Positions 48,230 to 59,483 of a DNA stretch of 64,000 bases are shown piece by piece (the first letter of the stretch is position 1; each line of letters begins with the position of its first letter). Source of the DNA: Cryptomeria japonica (Eukaryota; Streptophyta; Pinopsida; Cupressales; Cupressaceae). The stretch spans positions 311,689,235 to 311,753,234 of the forward strand of contig NC_081405.1 of the NCBI RefSeq assembly GCF_030272615.1, written 5' to 3'. A model generated the notes under the pieces. The model was given only the letters and a program-made list of their open reading frames with translations. It had not been told where the DNA came from and did not search any database. Made by a program: the position numbers and the translations under genes.

Positions 48230-50120
48230 CATGTCAAACTAGCCATCTTAACTTTCTTGCAGGATAAGATTATGTTATATTTTTCCTTTGTTTTACTTAT
48301 CCCATGGTGTCACTAGCTATTCCTTCTATCTTCATAGGATAAGCTTCGATTTTCTTTCTGTGGAGATCTTATCTCGTGTTGATCTTAACCCTTCCTTTAT
48401 CCTTTTGCTTGCAAGCCCCTTTCTTTGTGTTTTATCATCTACAGGATAAGCTTTGAACTAGCTTTTTCTTATCTCGGAGCATCTTTCTTATCCCTGCGGG
48501 GATGTGCGGAATAAGGATTTCTCTCATTTTCCCTTCTCAATTATTTTCTCACGATGCACCTTTGGGTTTCGCCATTGTTCTGGATCTTTGCTACCCCATG
48601 GGATAAGCCCTTTTACCTTTTTCTTAGGTATTTTCTTATCCAGGGACTCTTTTCTTATCCCCGCGGGGATGAGCGGGATAAGAAAAGCACTGCATCCTTC
48701 TTTGTTAGCATATCCCGTGTCGCCTCACAATGCAATTTTAGTGGCTTGGAAATCTTTCGAAATAAGACTTTACTTCTTGTTTCTTTTGACTACTCCTTAT
48801 CCCGCATTGCTCTTTTCTTGCCCTGTAGTTCTTCCGGGATAAGGACTCCTTTGCAATTCTTTCTTTTTTCTTATCTCGTAGTGCTAGATTATTGATACAA
48901 ATGTGTCCTGGGATAAGAAACACTCTTTAAATATTACCATTTCCTTATCTCGAAAGATTGAGATACTCATTGAAACCACCTACAGGATAAGAAAAAGGGG
49001 TGCTTCTTAAGGAAATCTTATCCCGTGCAACTAAGTCACTTGAGGATGGCACTTAAGTGATTATTTAGAACACATGGAGAATTTGATGGGTTAAGTGATT
49101 GTGTGTGGGGCCTTCCTAGGAGATAAAAGACTTAAGACCTAGGGTTTTTAGCAGTACTTAGGAATATTGATCCCGCGATGTTATTTACCCCTTCTTCTAT
49201 CCTTGAGGGATAAATTTTTATGTGTTTTACCTTGGAAGCCTTATCCCACGTTTCTCCTAGCCTTCCACCTGCAATACCTTTTCCTTTATCTTCTTACCAT
49301 CTATGGGATAAGCCTTTGGACTAGCTTTGTCTTATCCTGCAGTACTCCTTTTATCCCCACAAGAATGCACGTGATAAGCTTTCCCTTATTTCCAGCTTAT
49401 AACTCTTATCCAGCGGCCATCTTTGAACAAGAGGAACACGTCATGGGATAAGACTTCCTCTTCTTTCCTTTAACACTCTTATCTTCCAGTGCACCTTTGA
49501 GTCTTACTCGTTGATCTTTAATTCACCTTTGTTGTGGATCTCTGCTCCCCATGGGATACAAAAAGCATAGTATCCTTCTTTGTTGACTTGTCCAGCATTG
49601 CCCTGTAATGCTATTATGGTAACTTAGAGACCCTATGGGATAATATTTCCCCTTTTTACCTAAGACAACCCTTATCCCATTGGCCTCTCACAGTGCTCAT
49701 GGATCATTGCGGGATAGGCCTCTACTGCTTGTTTCTTTTATTTGTTGCTTATCCCGTATTGCTTCTTTTCTCACCTTGTAGCTATCATAGGATAAGGATT
49801 CCTTTGTAATTATTTCCTTCTTCTTATCCCTCGGTGCCAGATCATTGATGCAAATGTGTCATAGGATAAGATGCACTCTTTTGAAACTATCATTTCCTTA
49901 TTCCACAAGGTTGAAAATTACATTGAAACACCTAGCGAGATAAGGGACAAGGGTGATTTCTTTGTAAATATTATCCTCCACGACTGAGTCACTTGGGTTC
50001 GACACTTAGGTGATCACTTAGAACACGTGGAAAACCTTATAGGTTAAGTTATTGTGCACAGGGCCTTTCTAGGGAAATAAATGACTCAAGACCCAGGGTT
50101 TTAACAATACTCAAGAGTAT
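48230..50120. repeat. Two tandem 0.94-kb units packed with GGGATAAG/CTTATCCC motifs
   Basis: Unit 1 (about 48230-49170) and unit 2 (about 49180-50120) align along their length: for example CAGATCATTGATGCAAATGTGTC-like blocks at 48885 and 49845, GAGTCACTTG at 49030 and 49987, and AAGACC(T/C)AGGGTTTT at 49133 and 50087. About 29 exact GGATAA or TTATCC hexamers were counted by eye in 48.26-49.98 kb, in both orientations, with many near-matches (CTTATCTCG, GGAATAAGG). The array lies directly upstream of the ATG of the minus-strand ORF. It looks like a subterminal motif region of a transposon or a protein-binding array. Confidence 0.7.
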
Positions 50121-50365
50121 TTTGCATATTAAAATAACCTTCATGAATGGTAATTCCTAATGCAAGGGGCTACTAATCAAATGACAAAGAACCCTTTCAA
50201 TCATCACTTAAGATATGGAAACTTGCTACCATAAGTCAACAACAAGAAATTACCCATACAATATCCCATTTAATATCCCATTTAATTATGTAATTGAAAT
50301 ATCACATTTACATATAATTATAATATCCCATAGGTAAATTTGAATTTCAATTACTCTGCAAAGAA

Positions 50366-50440
50366 AAAGACTTCGAAAAACTTTATTCCCGTGAGGCAAA
50401 GCAAAAGACTTCATAAAACTTTATTCCCGTAAGACAAAGC
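50366..50440. repeat. Tandem pair of a 37-bp unit
   Basis: AAGACTTC(G/A)(A/T)AAAACTTTATTCCCGT followed by (G/A)AG(G/A)CAAAGC occurs twice. Confidence 0.8.
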
Positions 50441-50940
50441 AAGAGAGGATCAGATTCGCAGATGGTGGTGAATGAATAGTTCATTCGCGCGCAGGAGAGG
50501 AGATTCATGGGAGGAGGAAGTTAGTTTATAGGTGAGCAATCACTTAGCTTCATCTTATGTGCATTTCAAACATAGTCAGAATTATTTGTTTCCCTTTTCA
50601 ATGATCTTCTAGGGTATTTTAGGGACTTGTTCTTGGTATTGGAAGGGTTTGTATGCATTATGAAGGCTTTGAATGATGTTCTTTGAATGTTGGGATTGTT
50701 CTTAGTACTTTTGTATATGGATCGTAAATTGAATGTTAGGGGAAGACATTGTATATGATGTGTGAGGCGACCAACATTTCTTGTCACTAGGAACCTCAAG
50801 CGTACTGGAAGATCAGAATAAACATTTCCTATCTATATGTAATTAGAGAATTTGTGATCCGAATGAACATTGCCTAGCTATGTTGAATATATGTCTTGCA
50901 CTATTTGACCAATATAAGCAATCAATGAAAAATATGGTAA

Positions 50941-51108
50941 CATAGACAAGGAAATGAACCATCAGAAAAAATGCCTTAAAGAAATAAGGTCTCATGGTGA
51001 TGGAATGCCACGACAGTCAAATTACTATGGATTGTCATGGCATTCCATCACCATGAGAACACATTTATTTGAGACATTTTTTCAAATAGTTCACTACATT
51101 GTCTATGC
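50941..51108. ncRNA. Long hairpin: miRNA-precursor-like or MITE
   Basis: Arms of about 75 nt pair around a short loop at about 51025. The inner 29 bp are nearly perfect: TCTCATGGTGATGGAATGCC (from 50990) against GGCATTCCATCACCATGAGA (to 51058). The outer part pairs more loosely (CATAGACAAG with GTCTATG, GAAAAAATGCC with GACATTTTTTC). Size and pattern fit a plant miRNA precursor, and equally a small inverted-repeat element. No conserved miRNA was recognised. Confidence 0.5.
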
Positions 51109-51119
51109 AAGGTAGTGAA

Positions 51120-53850
51120 CAATTTGATTGACCTTCATATAAGATGTAAGCTAACATAAGATAAATGAATTACATATGCAAGAACATGAGCCCCTTTCAC
51201 TAGGATCCTACACAATCTACATAAAGGCAAGGTGAGGATTCTTCTCATGGATCGGCATGTATAAGTCAATGCACCCTATATAAACCATTTGTTATTTGCT
51301 TTCTTTCTCTTTACACTCATCTTGGAGTGGTTTAATAATAAGCCAGGTTTTAGCAACTATATTTTGACAAAACATTTTTTTTTTCACCTAAACCACCTTG
51401 ACATCCACATGGTATAGCTTATTCCACTTTCTCGGCCCTCCTATATTCTTTAAGTGACAAGGAAGAGTATTTTTTTGAGTTTTTGAAACTCCAAAATTAC
51501 CAGGAAAACAAACATACATAGAAACTTGGAAACATGTCTTGATTTTAATGATTTATGACAAACCATAAGTGAAACAGAGAAGAAATTGATAACCTAATTA
51601 CATTTGCTAGCATATACTAGTTCCTTACTCCATTGGGCTCCGAGTTTTTAAAATATCACTGAAGCTTGACATAAATTTATCTAATAGTTGATTAAATCTT
51701 AAACAATGCCACCTTACAATATCATTTGATTTGTAATTTTTTGCCCAAACTACTTATCAAATCCTAGTACAAGCTTTATCCCTTTGTAATCTCATTCAAG
51801 CATTTTAATTAACCCCTTGGATTAAAGCATGAATTGAAAAATTACATACATCATAACAATGGAACAAGAAAATAAAAACCTTGATTTCATTAACTCAAAA
51901 GAAGATAAAATCATACATAGGAGAGTAAGGATTTTGAAATTATATCTGTATTAACTTCAAAAGCTATCTTCTATCAAACAACCGAATACATTTCATTTAC
52001 AAACTAACCCATTTAAAATTTGAATTTGATGACTATCTTCTATTTTTCTTTGCAAAATGACATTACAATTCTCTGCTATTTACTCATGACTTCTCAAAAC
52101 TGGAACCTAATCCTATAGACCGGACCTACAAAAGAGACCATATTCAGATATTTTGGAACCCTTTCTAATGGCCTTGATTTCCCTTTTATAGAAAATAAGG
52201 GAGCAACAAGCCTGAGGCCAAGAGACACTTGTCATCTAGAATGAACAAGCCAAGAAAGCCATACGCAATTCTATTACAAAATATTCCTTAAAACTACCCA
52301 TATGCTGGCATGCATGATAAAACAAAATCACAATTTATAACTGAACATTGGTAGTAACAAAAGTGCTTGAGTTGTGCAATTATCATCCTGATATCTTCAA
52401 TCAGACTGTGAGATGCTTCATTCTATCCTAGATCGCCCCCAGACTAGAGGAAGATCTCCAACCTTTATGCCCAGGATCAGAGAAAGTGGAAGGAGAAGCT
52501 TATAGGGAAACATAATATGTTGGGGAGGGGACATAGCTTGCATGCTGTGATAGAGACAATTAGCTGCCGCTCCCCACTCAAACAAATACTTCTTTCATTC
52601 CCCTGTGAGCTCCTTCCTCAAACCCCTTGCTAGATAGTGGCAAAGTAAAAGGAGAGGATGTATTATGAGTGGCTCTTTCTCATAGGAAATGGCTTTCACG
52701 CCCCCTCTAACAATCCTTCAAACTTTCACAACCCCTCTAATAATAAGAAAAATCACGCAAGAGAAAGAACACCCATCTGGTATAAACAAGAACGCATCAA
52801 CTCCATGCACGATACTGCTCAAACATCATCTTCTTCAGTGATGAAAAATTGCTCTTCAGAAAGAAAAGAGGCTTCTTTTCTCTTCTACCAACTGAACTAA
52901 CACCTTATTATATTTATAATCAAAATCACTTCACTTGGTGGTCTTTGTTCATGCAAAAACAATCTTCCTAAATTCTTGCTTCTATCTATTCACCATGCCA
53001 GCTGTGAACTAGGGAAATCATGCATGTCAGACCCAGGACATCGTCAAATTCCAGCTTTTTCACAAGGAAAATCAATCCACTACTTTTCTATCAAGATTCA
53101 CCTTACATGGATGATTTTGTTTTTATCTTCTCGTCCTAGGACTGCACAACTTTGCTTCAAAATTCTTTTAAAACATTGGATTATCCTCTTTTAGATCTTC
53201 TCAAAGAAGGCTTTTTTTACTTTATTCCTCCATGAGAATCCCTGACAACAAGCAACCTTTGATTTTACAAATATGTCATCTTTAATTTCCAACTCAGAGG
53301 TTATCCAAATTATCTTATGCCTCTAAAACTATTGTCCTTGCTTGTCAAATCAATTTCAACTCAATATAAACCTTCAGAAAATTGGCCTTCAAAAATGAGT
53401 TGGCATCCAATCATTCTACCTTGTCACTACCTTCTCTAAGTTAACAATCTTGCACTCTGTCGCTATTGTCTACCACACACCTTCAACTGCAAGGGAGCGT
53501 GGGCTATAGGATTTTCTCACAGTTTAGCTATCAGCCGCAATATTAAAACATTAGACAGGAAAAAAAAAGGGTTGGCTGAAATGTTAAATGGGATCTGCCT
53601 AGGCTAATATAGGTAAGCAAAAATTAGGGGATAAAATGGCCCCGTCGATGATGACACGACCCTTAGGCCTTAAGACAAAAAGGTAATGCAAAATTATAAC
53701 AAGCTAAGGTTTTTTTCATAAGATTTAATTATAAAAGCGTAAAACCCTAAAACCTAAACCCCAAAGGCAGGAACAGAGAACAAAATTAATCTAGAACGAC
53801 CAGGATTTTGACTAAGGTATGCAAAATTTTGCATAGTCATTTTTAGGACT
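51120..53850. other. No gene recognised
   Basis: Mixed sequence, less AT-rich between 52.4 and 53.5 kb, with no domain on either strand. 52135-52300 is related to 43775-43930. Confidence 0.5.
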
Positions 53851-53979
53851 ATCTAGACATTTGACAACTTGCTCTCAAATCTATTTGAAGCATTTGCAAA
53901 AAATCAACAAGATATGGTGAACCATCTATTACAACTTCTTTGTGTTTCTTGCCATGGAATCTTAAAATTTATTTCCTCT

Positions 53980-56900
53980 CACAATAACATTCGAACCTCT
54001 CCCAACTATCTCTCTCAATTGATGGAGTACAAGTACCACCAAATAGGTATTTATCAGATGTGTCTTCCTCGAGCAAGGTAAATTCAGGAAGAGTAGAGGA
54101 AAGCAAGACATGTAATAGGTCTAAAAGAGGGAGATCAACTAGAGGTCAAAAGATTAGAAGAAAATTCCATAAATGCATGGAATTGTTTCTTGCTCAAGGG
54201 GGGTCATGTTCTTATGATGACGATAGCATAGGTGACATCAAGGTTCCCTTGAGGTACAAACATCTACTAAAACATTGAGTACCCAGGGAACTTCCTCCAA
54301 TAAACATTGATGTATGTGTTAACGAGAAGATATATCGCATAACACCATTGTCATTACATTGTTTGGGCCTATTTTCCATGGATGGCATAAAGGTCTATTA
54401 CAAAAAATTTGCTGAATTGATAGAGTATGTCAGACCCTGTTACAATTACAAAAATTGGATGTAGTTGGTTTGATATACACAAAGTATGGTTAGGTATTCA
54501 CTGTCAACAAATTATATACAGCTAAAAGATAATAATCAAAGTAAAAGAGTAGTTATGTACATTGATAGAAGGCCAAAAGTAACAGGGAATATTGCAGGTT
54601 TAATAAATAGTACACGACCTAGGTCAATTTATAGGCAACCCAATTGCATATTCGAGGCATGTGAGGAAAACTGTGTATTTGTATGTGCGATAAAAATCAA
54701 TAAGTGCAAGGGAAGAGCTGCTAATCGATTACAATTTGAATCACATAGATACAAGAAAATTTAATATCGTGGGGGTGGTGCGTACTTATGTATACCATTT
54801 AAACCAACCTCCAATTAATGACTCCAATATACCATTTTATTATTAAGTTTTTTTGTAAGTCTATTTTGTTCTTTTCTTTAGGGTTTTGGATTAATTTTGA
54901 TAATGTTACTAATATTCTTGTCACAAATGGATGTTCGAGGAAAGGCACCTACAGTAGTTGAGAACATCAATACAGAGGTGGATTCACTATTATGCGATGA
55001 TGACATCGCATATTCCACAAACCCAACTGAAATGATAAGAAAGATGAAAAAAAAAATTAATAAAGAAATTCTTAAATTGTTATTCATATTCCCTCAAACT
55101 AATGAGGTATAAGAGAGGGTGAAACAATTGATAGAGAGAGAAAAAAACTTGCAAGTAAGAAATCATGAAATCTTTAATTATAACATAAGTTCATTGATGG
55201 TTTATATTTTATACTCTTTCATGTCATGAACTAAAACATGTACATGTTGTTTTTATAGGAATTTTTGCATCCTCGTGAAGCTGGTGGCCATGATCAGGGT
55301 ACTCCAGGTAGTTCAGGTGATGACCATGTCCTTCTATTCATGTGTTATTGTTCTTATATTTAATGTATTAATCTTTAGGTGTTGTCCATGCTCATGTGCA
55401 TTCACCACCTCATCGGTGCTTATATTTTTTACTGTAATATAGGTAACATGCAACATGCAGTCATCGAGTACTGCACCGACCTGTGCAACCAGACATGCAC
55501 CTAGGGATGTAGAGGCCACTAGTGGTGATATTTTAGCAGAATTTCCTAGATAGTCTTGTATTACTAGTATGAGAATGTTGCCGGTCACATTTGTGGTGAT
55601 GGATGATCTTGCTCCCATAAATATAGAGAAGGTTCTAGCTACTTTAAAATAATTATTATATATAGTCCAATTGTAATTTACTTATTGATCACTCATTTTG
55701 TACTAATTCCCATGATTTTTTTGTAGGCAATAATATTTTTTATAAACATCTAAATGATATTACATTGAAGATCTTTGGGCCCACCATACGTACACGATGG
55801 AATGCCCAAAATCAACAATTAAAAGATGAACTCATAAACTGTTTGGTTGTGTTGTTCGGAAATGACACATTCAACAAAACCAAGGTCCTTCAGAAAGTTG
55901 ACATATCTATAAAGTATGTGAGGGACCAATATAGGACATATTTAGAGAAGAACAAAAAGTAGGAGTGTCCCCCATGATTCCAGAGAGGGAGTGGAAGGAC
56001 CTGGTTTCAGATGGAAAGGACAAAACTGAAAAGAGAAAAGGATATACACCACCAGGTGAAGGAAGGTATGTTATACTCTTAACAATGTAATTATGTACTA
56101 ATCACTCTTCATATTTACACAATCTAATATATTTTAAACTTTTCATAGGTTGCCTGACACATCAAAGGCAACTAAGGCAAAACTAGAAAAGCACAGGCAA
56201 CACAAAATTGTCTTTGGTGGTTATATGAAAGTTGTCACACAAATTGTAAGTATGAATAAATAAAATATCACATCAAAATAATAAATTGCAAATAATTTAT
56301 ATATAATAATAAAAAAAATGAGTGGCTTGTCCACTTTTATTGAAAAATAAATTGCAAATATTTTTTTTTAATCAAACAATAGAAAAAAAATTCATGATAT
56401 TAAGCAAAAATGCAGGGCTCTGAATTCAATAGAGCACCCATAGAAGATGAAATGAAAATTTCCTTCCAGAAAGGCTATGGAGCTTTGGATGAATGCCTAA
56501 GAGAATTGGGTGGGCAAACAAAAGATTCCTATGCATCCAACACATAGGTAAATAAGCTAAATGAAAATTATTTAAAATTGAATACTTGAGAAATAATATA
56601 TTCGAAGTTAATTTCCAACATAAAGTGACTATATTTGTTTTAAATAAGAAAGCAATGATAACAATACACATGGCATTGGAATGCAGCCTGCTAAAGGTGG
56701 AACACAACCTGCACATGATGAAGGTTGTGGTGTGTATCCTGGTACTGAAGGTATTCATGTGCTATTCAAAAAATTTTATGTAATTATTAATAGAATTAAA
56801 CATCTTTAATTTAAATTGGTGTAGTAATTAATGTAACCCTTTTTGTTTTTATTTTAGAGCATGTAGAGCATGGTGAATAAGTGGAACATGATCAAGGTAG

Positions 56901-57334
56901 ACAACATCAGGAATATGATGTGCCCTCGTCGGGTAAAGAGGACCACTGTTATTCCTTTAAACGAATTTAATTGCAATTGGTGTATTGATTAATGTAACCT
57001 TTCGTGTGTGTTTCAACTCCATAGGATTTAGATGGTATTTAGCATGTTGAGAATGAGGCTAGACAAAATGATCAGGAAGATGATGTGGCCCCATTAGGTA
57101 AAGAGCACCCCTGTAATCTTATTTTAATTAATGAAATACTTGTAAAAATAATATAAAATCTTATGAATTTAACCCATTTCTTTGTTATTGCAACGGAGCC
57201 TCCTTTGCCTAGGCATCCTTGTCATGAGTACATGACTAGGCATACATTAAGATCACGAGAAGAGGGCACAACAACTAAAGAGGGGGAAAATGATGAAGAA
57301 AATGATGCTCCACTTAGTGTTTACTTAGCTTAAA
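53980..57334 (+). pseudogene. Multi-exon SET-like gene, probably transposon-borne, decayed
   Basis: 53980-54463 reads SIDGVQVPPNRYLSDVSSSS, basic KRGRSTRGQKIRRKFHK, then (after a TGA at 54277) VNEKIYRITPLSLHCLGLFS and YVRPCYNYKNWM. 54486-54764 reads VVMYIDRRPKVTGNIAGLIN, QPNCIFE and FVCAIK, the order of the SET-domain NxxxxxNCxF and exit region as I remember it. Downstream exons keep GT-AG borders: 54882-55154 (coiled-coil-like), 55259-about 55308, 55728-56066 (a possible DNA-binding part, FGPTIRTRWN, then a frameshift, then MIPEREWKDLVSDGKDKTEK), 56150-56247, 56416-56548, short exons near 56.9 and 57.05 kb, and a last exon at 57197-57334 ending APLSVYLA-TAA. Stops in several exons argue against function. 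It could be two adjacent genes. Confidence 0.5.
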
Positions 57335-57399
57335 AAAATAATAATAAATAAATGATTGTAATCGTATTATTTGTTAAAGAATGAATTTTATTTGACAAT

Positions 57400-57560
57400 G
57401 AATGTAATTATGTGTTAATGAATGTTAATGAATGATATGTGTTAATGAATGTTGATGAATGTTACGTGTTAATAAATGTTAATGAATGTTATGTGATAAT
57501 GAATGAATGTTATATATTATTAATGGGTGAAAGAATGAATGAATGTTATATGTTAATGGG
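57400..57560. repeat. Minisatellite of GAATGTTAATGAATG units
   Basis: Repeated AATGAATGTTA(A/T)(A/G)TGTTAATGAATG-type units follow the last exon of the SET-like gene, ending near a G9 run at 57580. Confidence 0.85.
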
Positions 57561-57843
57561 GAATTTAGAGTGATGTTAGGGGGGGGGGAGGGCCAAATAA
57601 GCTTCCACCTTTTTATGGTTGGCCCTATTAAGTAGAGAATATTAAACTATTCTTGAAACAAAGAGAAGCTCAAGAAGGTAATGCACTTATCAATATTTCA
57701 TTATGCTCCACTATTAATCTTATTGAATAATATGTATTGAATCTTCATTACAGGGTCCAACAAAGCCAAATCATATTCCATATTTGCAATGCTTTATATT
57801 CGTTGATGGCAATTGTTTTTTTTTTTTTAAATATAGCCTGTTT

Positions 57844-58083
57844 GTCGGAATTTCGACGGACATGCCCAACATAGGCCCCGATGAGAGTATTGTATTTGTG
57901 ATGAACTATTTCATTGCAGGCACATCACTCTCATTGGAGCTTCCTTGTATTTGTTGTCGGAATTCTGACAAAAAGGACACCATCTTTTGATAGGAATTTT
58001 GTACCTACGAGGAAACATTTTGTTGCAGGTGCACCATTCCCGTCAGAGCTTCCTTGCATTGTTCATCGGAATTCTGACAAAAG
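57844..58083. repeat. Palindrome-containing direct repeats
   Basis: TGTCGGAATTCTGACA (57955-57970) and CATCGGAATTCTGACA (58064-58079) end two related 65-bp units (57910-57975 and 58019-58083). A third palindrome, GTCGGAATTTCGAC, is at 57844-57857. Spacing is about 110 bp. Confidence 0.75.
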
Positions 58084-59480
58084 AAGGAACTATGCTCCAT
58101 AGGATGAATAAGGAGAAGTTTCATAGATTTCTTATAGACAGGCACATAAGGATTTTCATCTTTGAACTCTCTCATGGCTACACCTGGGGAAGGATCAATG
58201 CTAAATGAACACCTTTTGTCAATGCCTTAGATGCTCTTATGGAAGAAATCAGAGGTAATGGTCAATTGGTTCGCTAGATGGTCTAGTCTGCTAGAATGTT
58301 GGATGATCGAAGGCTGGTATGGATTGAAGGTCATTTAGGATGGATCGCTTGGATTTAGCACATAACCGTCTCATGGTAGTTGTATTTAGATGGACAAATT
58401 TTTTTGTATATACTACATTAGTTATATAGATAGGTAGATTTTGTGCATGACTCTGTAGTTATATAGACTTGTATATTGTGTAAGGGGATATTTTGTCTTA
58501 GCATGTCCTTTCTCAAGTAGGGATGTGTTTTGACCTAATCTGTACATTTTCTTTGACGTATCTGCATATCTGGAGGGATACCATGACCTACTGATAAAGC
58601 TCTAATATCTCCATTGTAAATTTACTCTGTATTATCAATACAAAAAAATTAGGAATGAAATCTTTATGCTCTACATCTCTGTTAAATCACAAAAATCCCC
58701 ACAAAAAAACATCATGTTTTACACATTTAAAAGAATTTTTGAAATGCCATTTTATATATGAAAACTAGCCCATACCTAAACTTATTAATGTTCTTATCTA
58801 CCCACATTTGTTACTAATTAATGATCTTATTGTTTGATTTAGGCTATTGTTGTCTCGCTTTTCGTTTAAGATCACATGTTGATTGAGAGGGCTTTATTTT
58901 TCAATTTTTTCAAAGTAAGTGAGAAGAACAAATAAGTAATCTACATGTTGGATGATAGCAAAATTAGAATTTTTTTTAAAATTACTTTAAGAAGGAGAAG
59001 AATAAAAAAATAGTATTAGGCTGATTAAGAGTGATGTATTCAAGATAATAATAAACTTATTCAAGTCAATGAAAGAAGCATTCCAGCAGAAGAGTTAAAA
59101 TAACGACCCAAAGTTATATCTTCAATATTCAATGCTGAAAGCATCAGTTTGCAATGCAATATAGAGCAAATATTTAATATATAACTTACATTTTTAAATG
59201 ATATAGTTTAATTCAGAATAATATATAATGTTAAACAATGAAAGCATCAGTGTTGGAAAGTAGTGGTATACAATGGGGTAATCCTACTTAATTCAATGCT
59301 ATGAATAAAACATTTCACATGTTAGCCCATATAATTTTGTAATTGATTTTCATAGTTTTTTTTGGGTACTGTTTTGTATTTTTTTTGCTGATAATTGTAT
59401 AAATAGTTTTATTGGCTGATTTTTATTGAATAGTTTTATTAATTTTTTTAATTGGGTTTTTATATATTTATTTAATTTGT
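58084..59480. other. No gene recognised
   Basis: A stretch at 58105-58350 has coding-like residues (FELSHGYTWGRINAK, LDDRRLVWIEGHLGWIAW) with stops, possibly a remnant of a transposon protein. The rest is AT-rich. Confidence 0.45.
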
Positions 59481-59483
59481 TAT

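Noticed and set aside
48504-48895. Two overlapping plus-strand open frames of 112 and 113 codons
   Set aside because: They fall inside the motif array and its tandem copy; their openness comes from the C/T-rich repeat.
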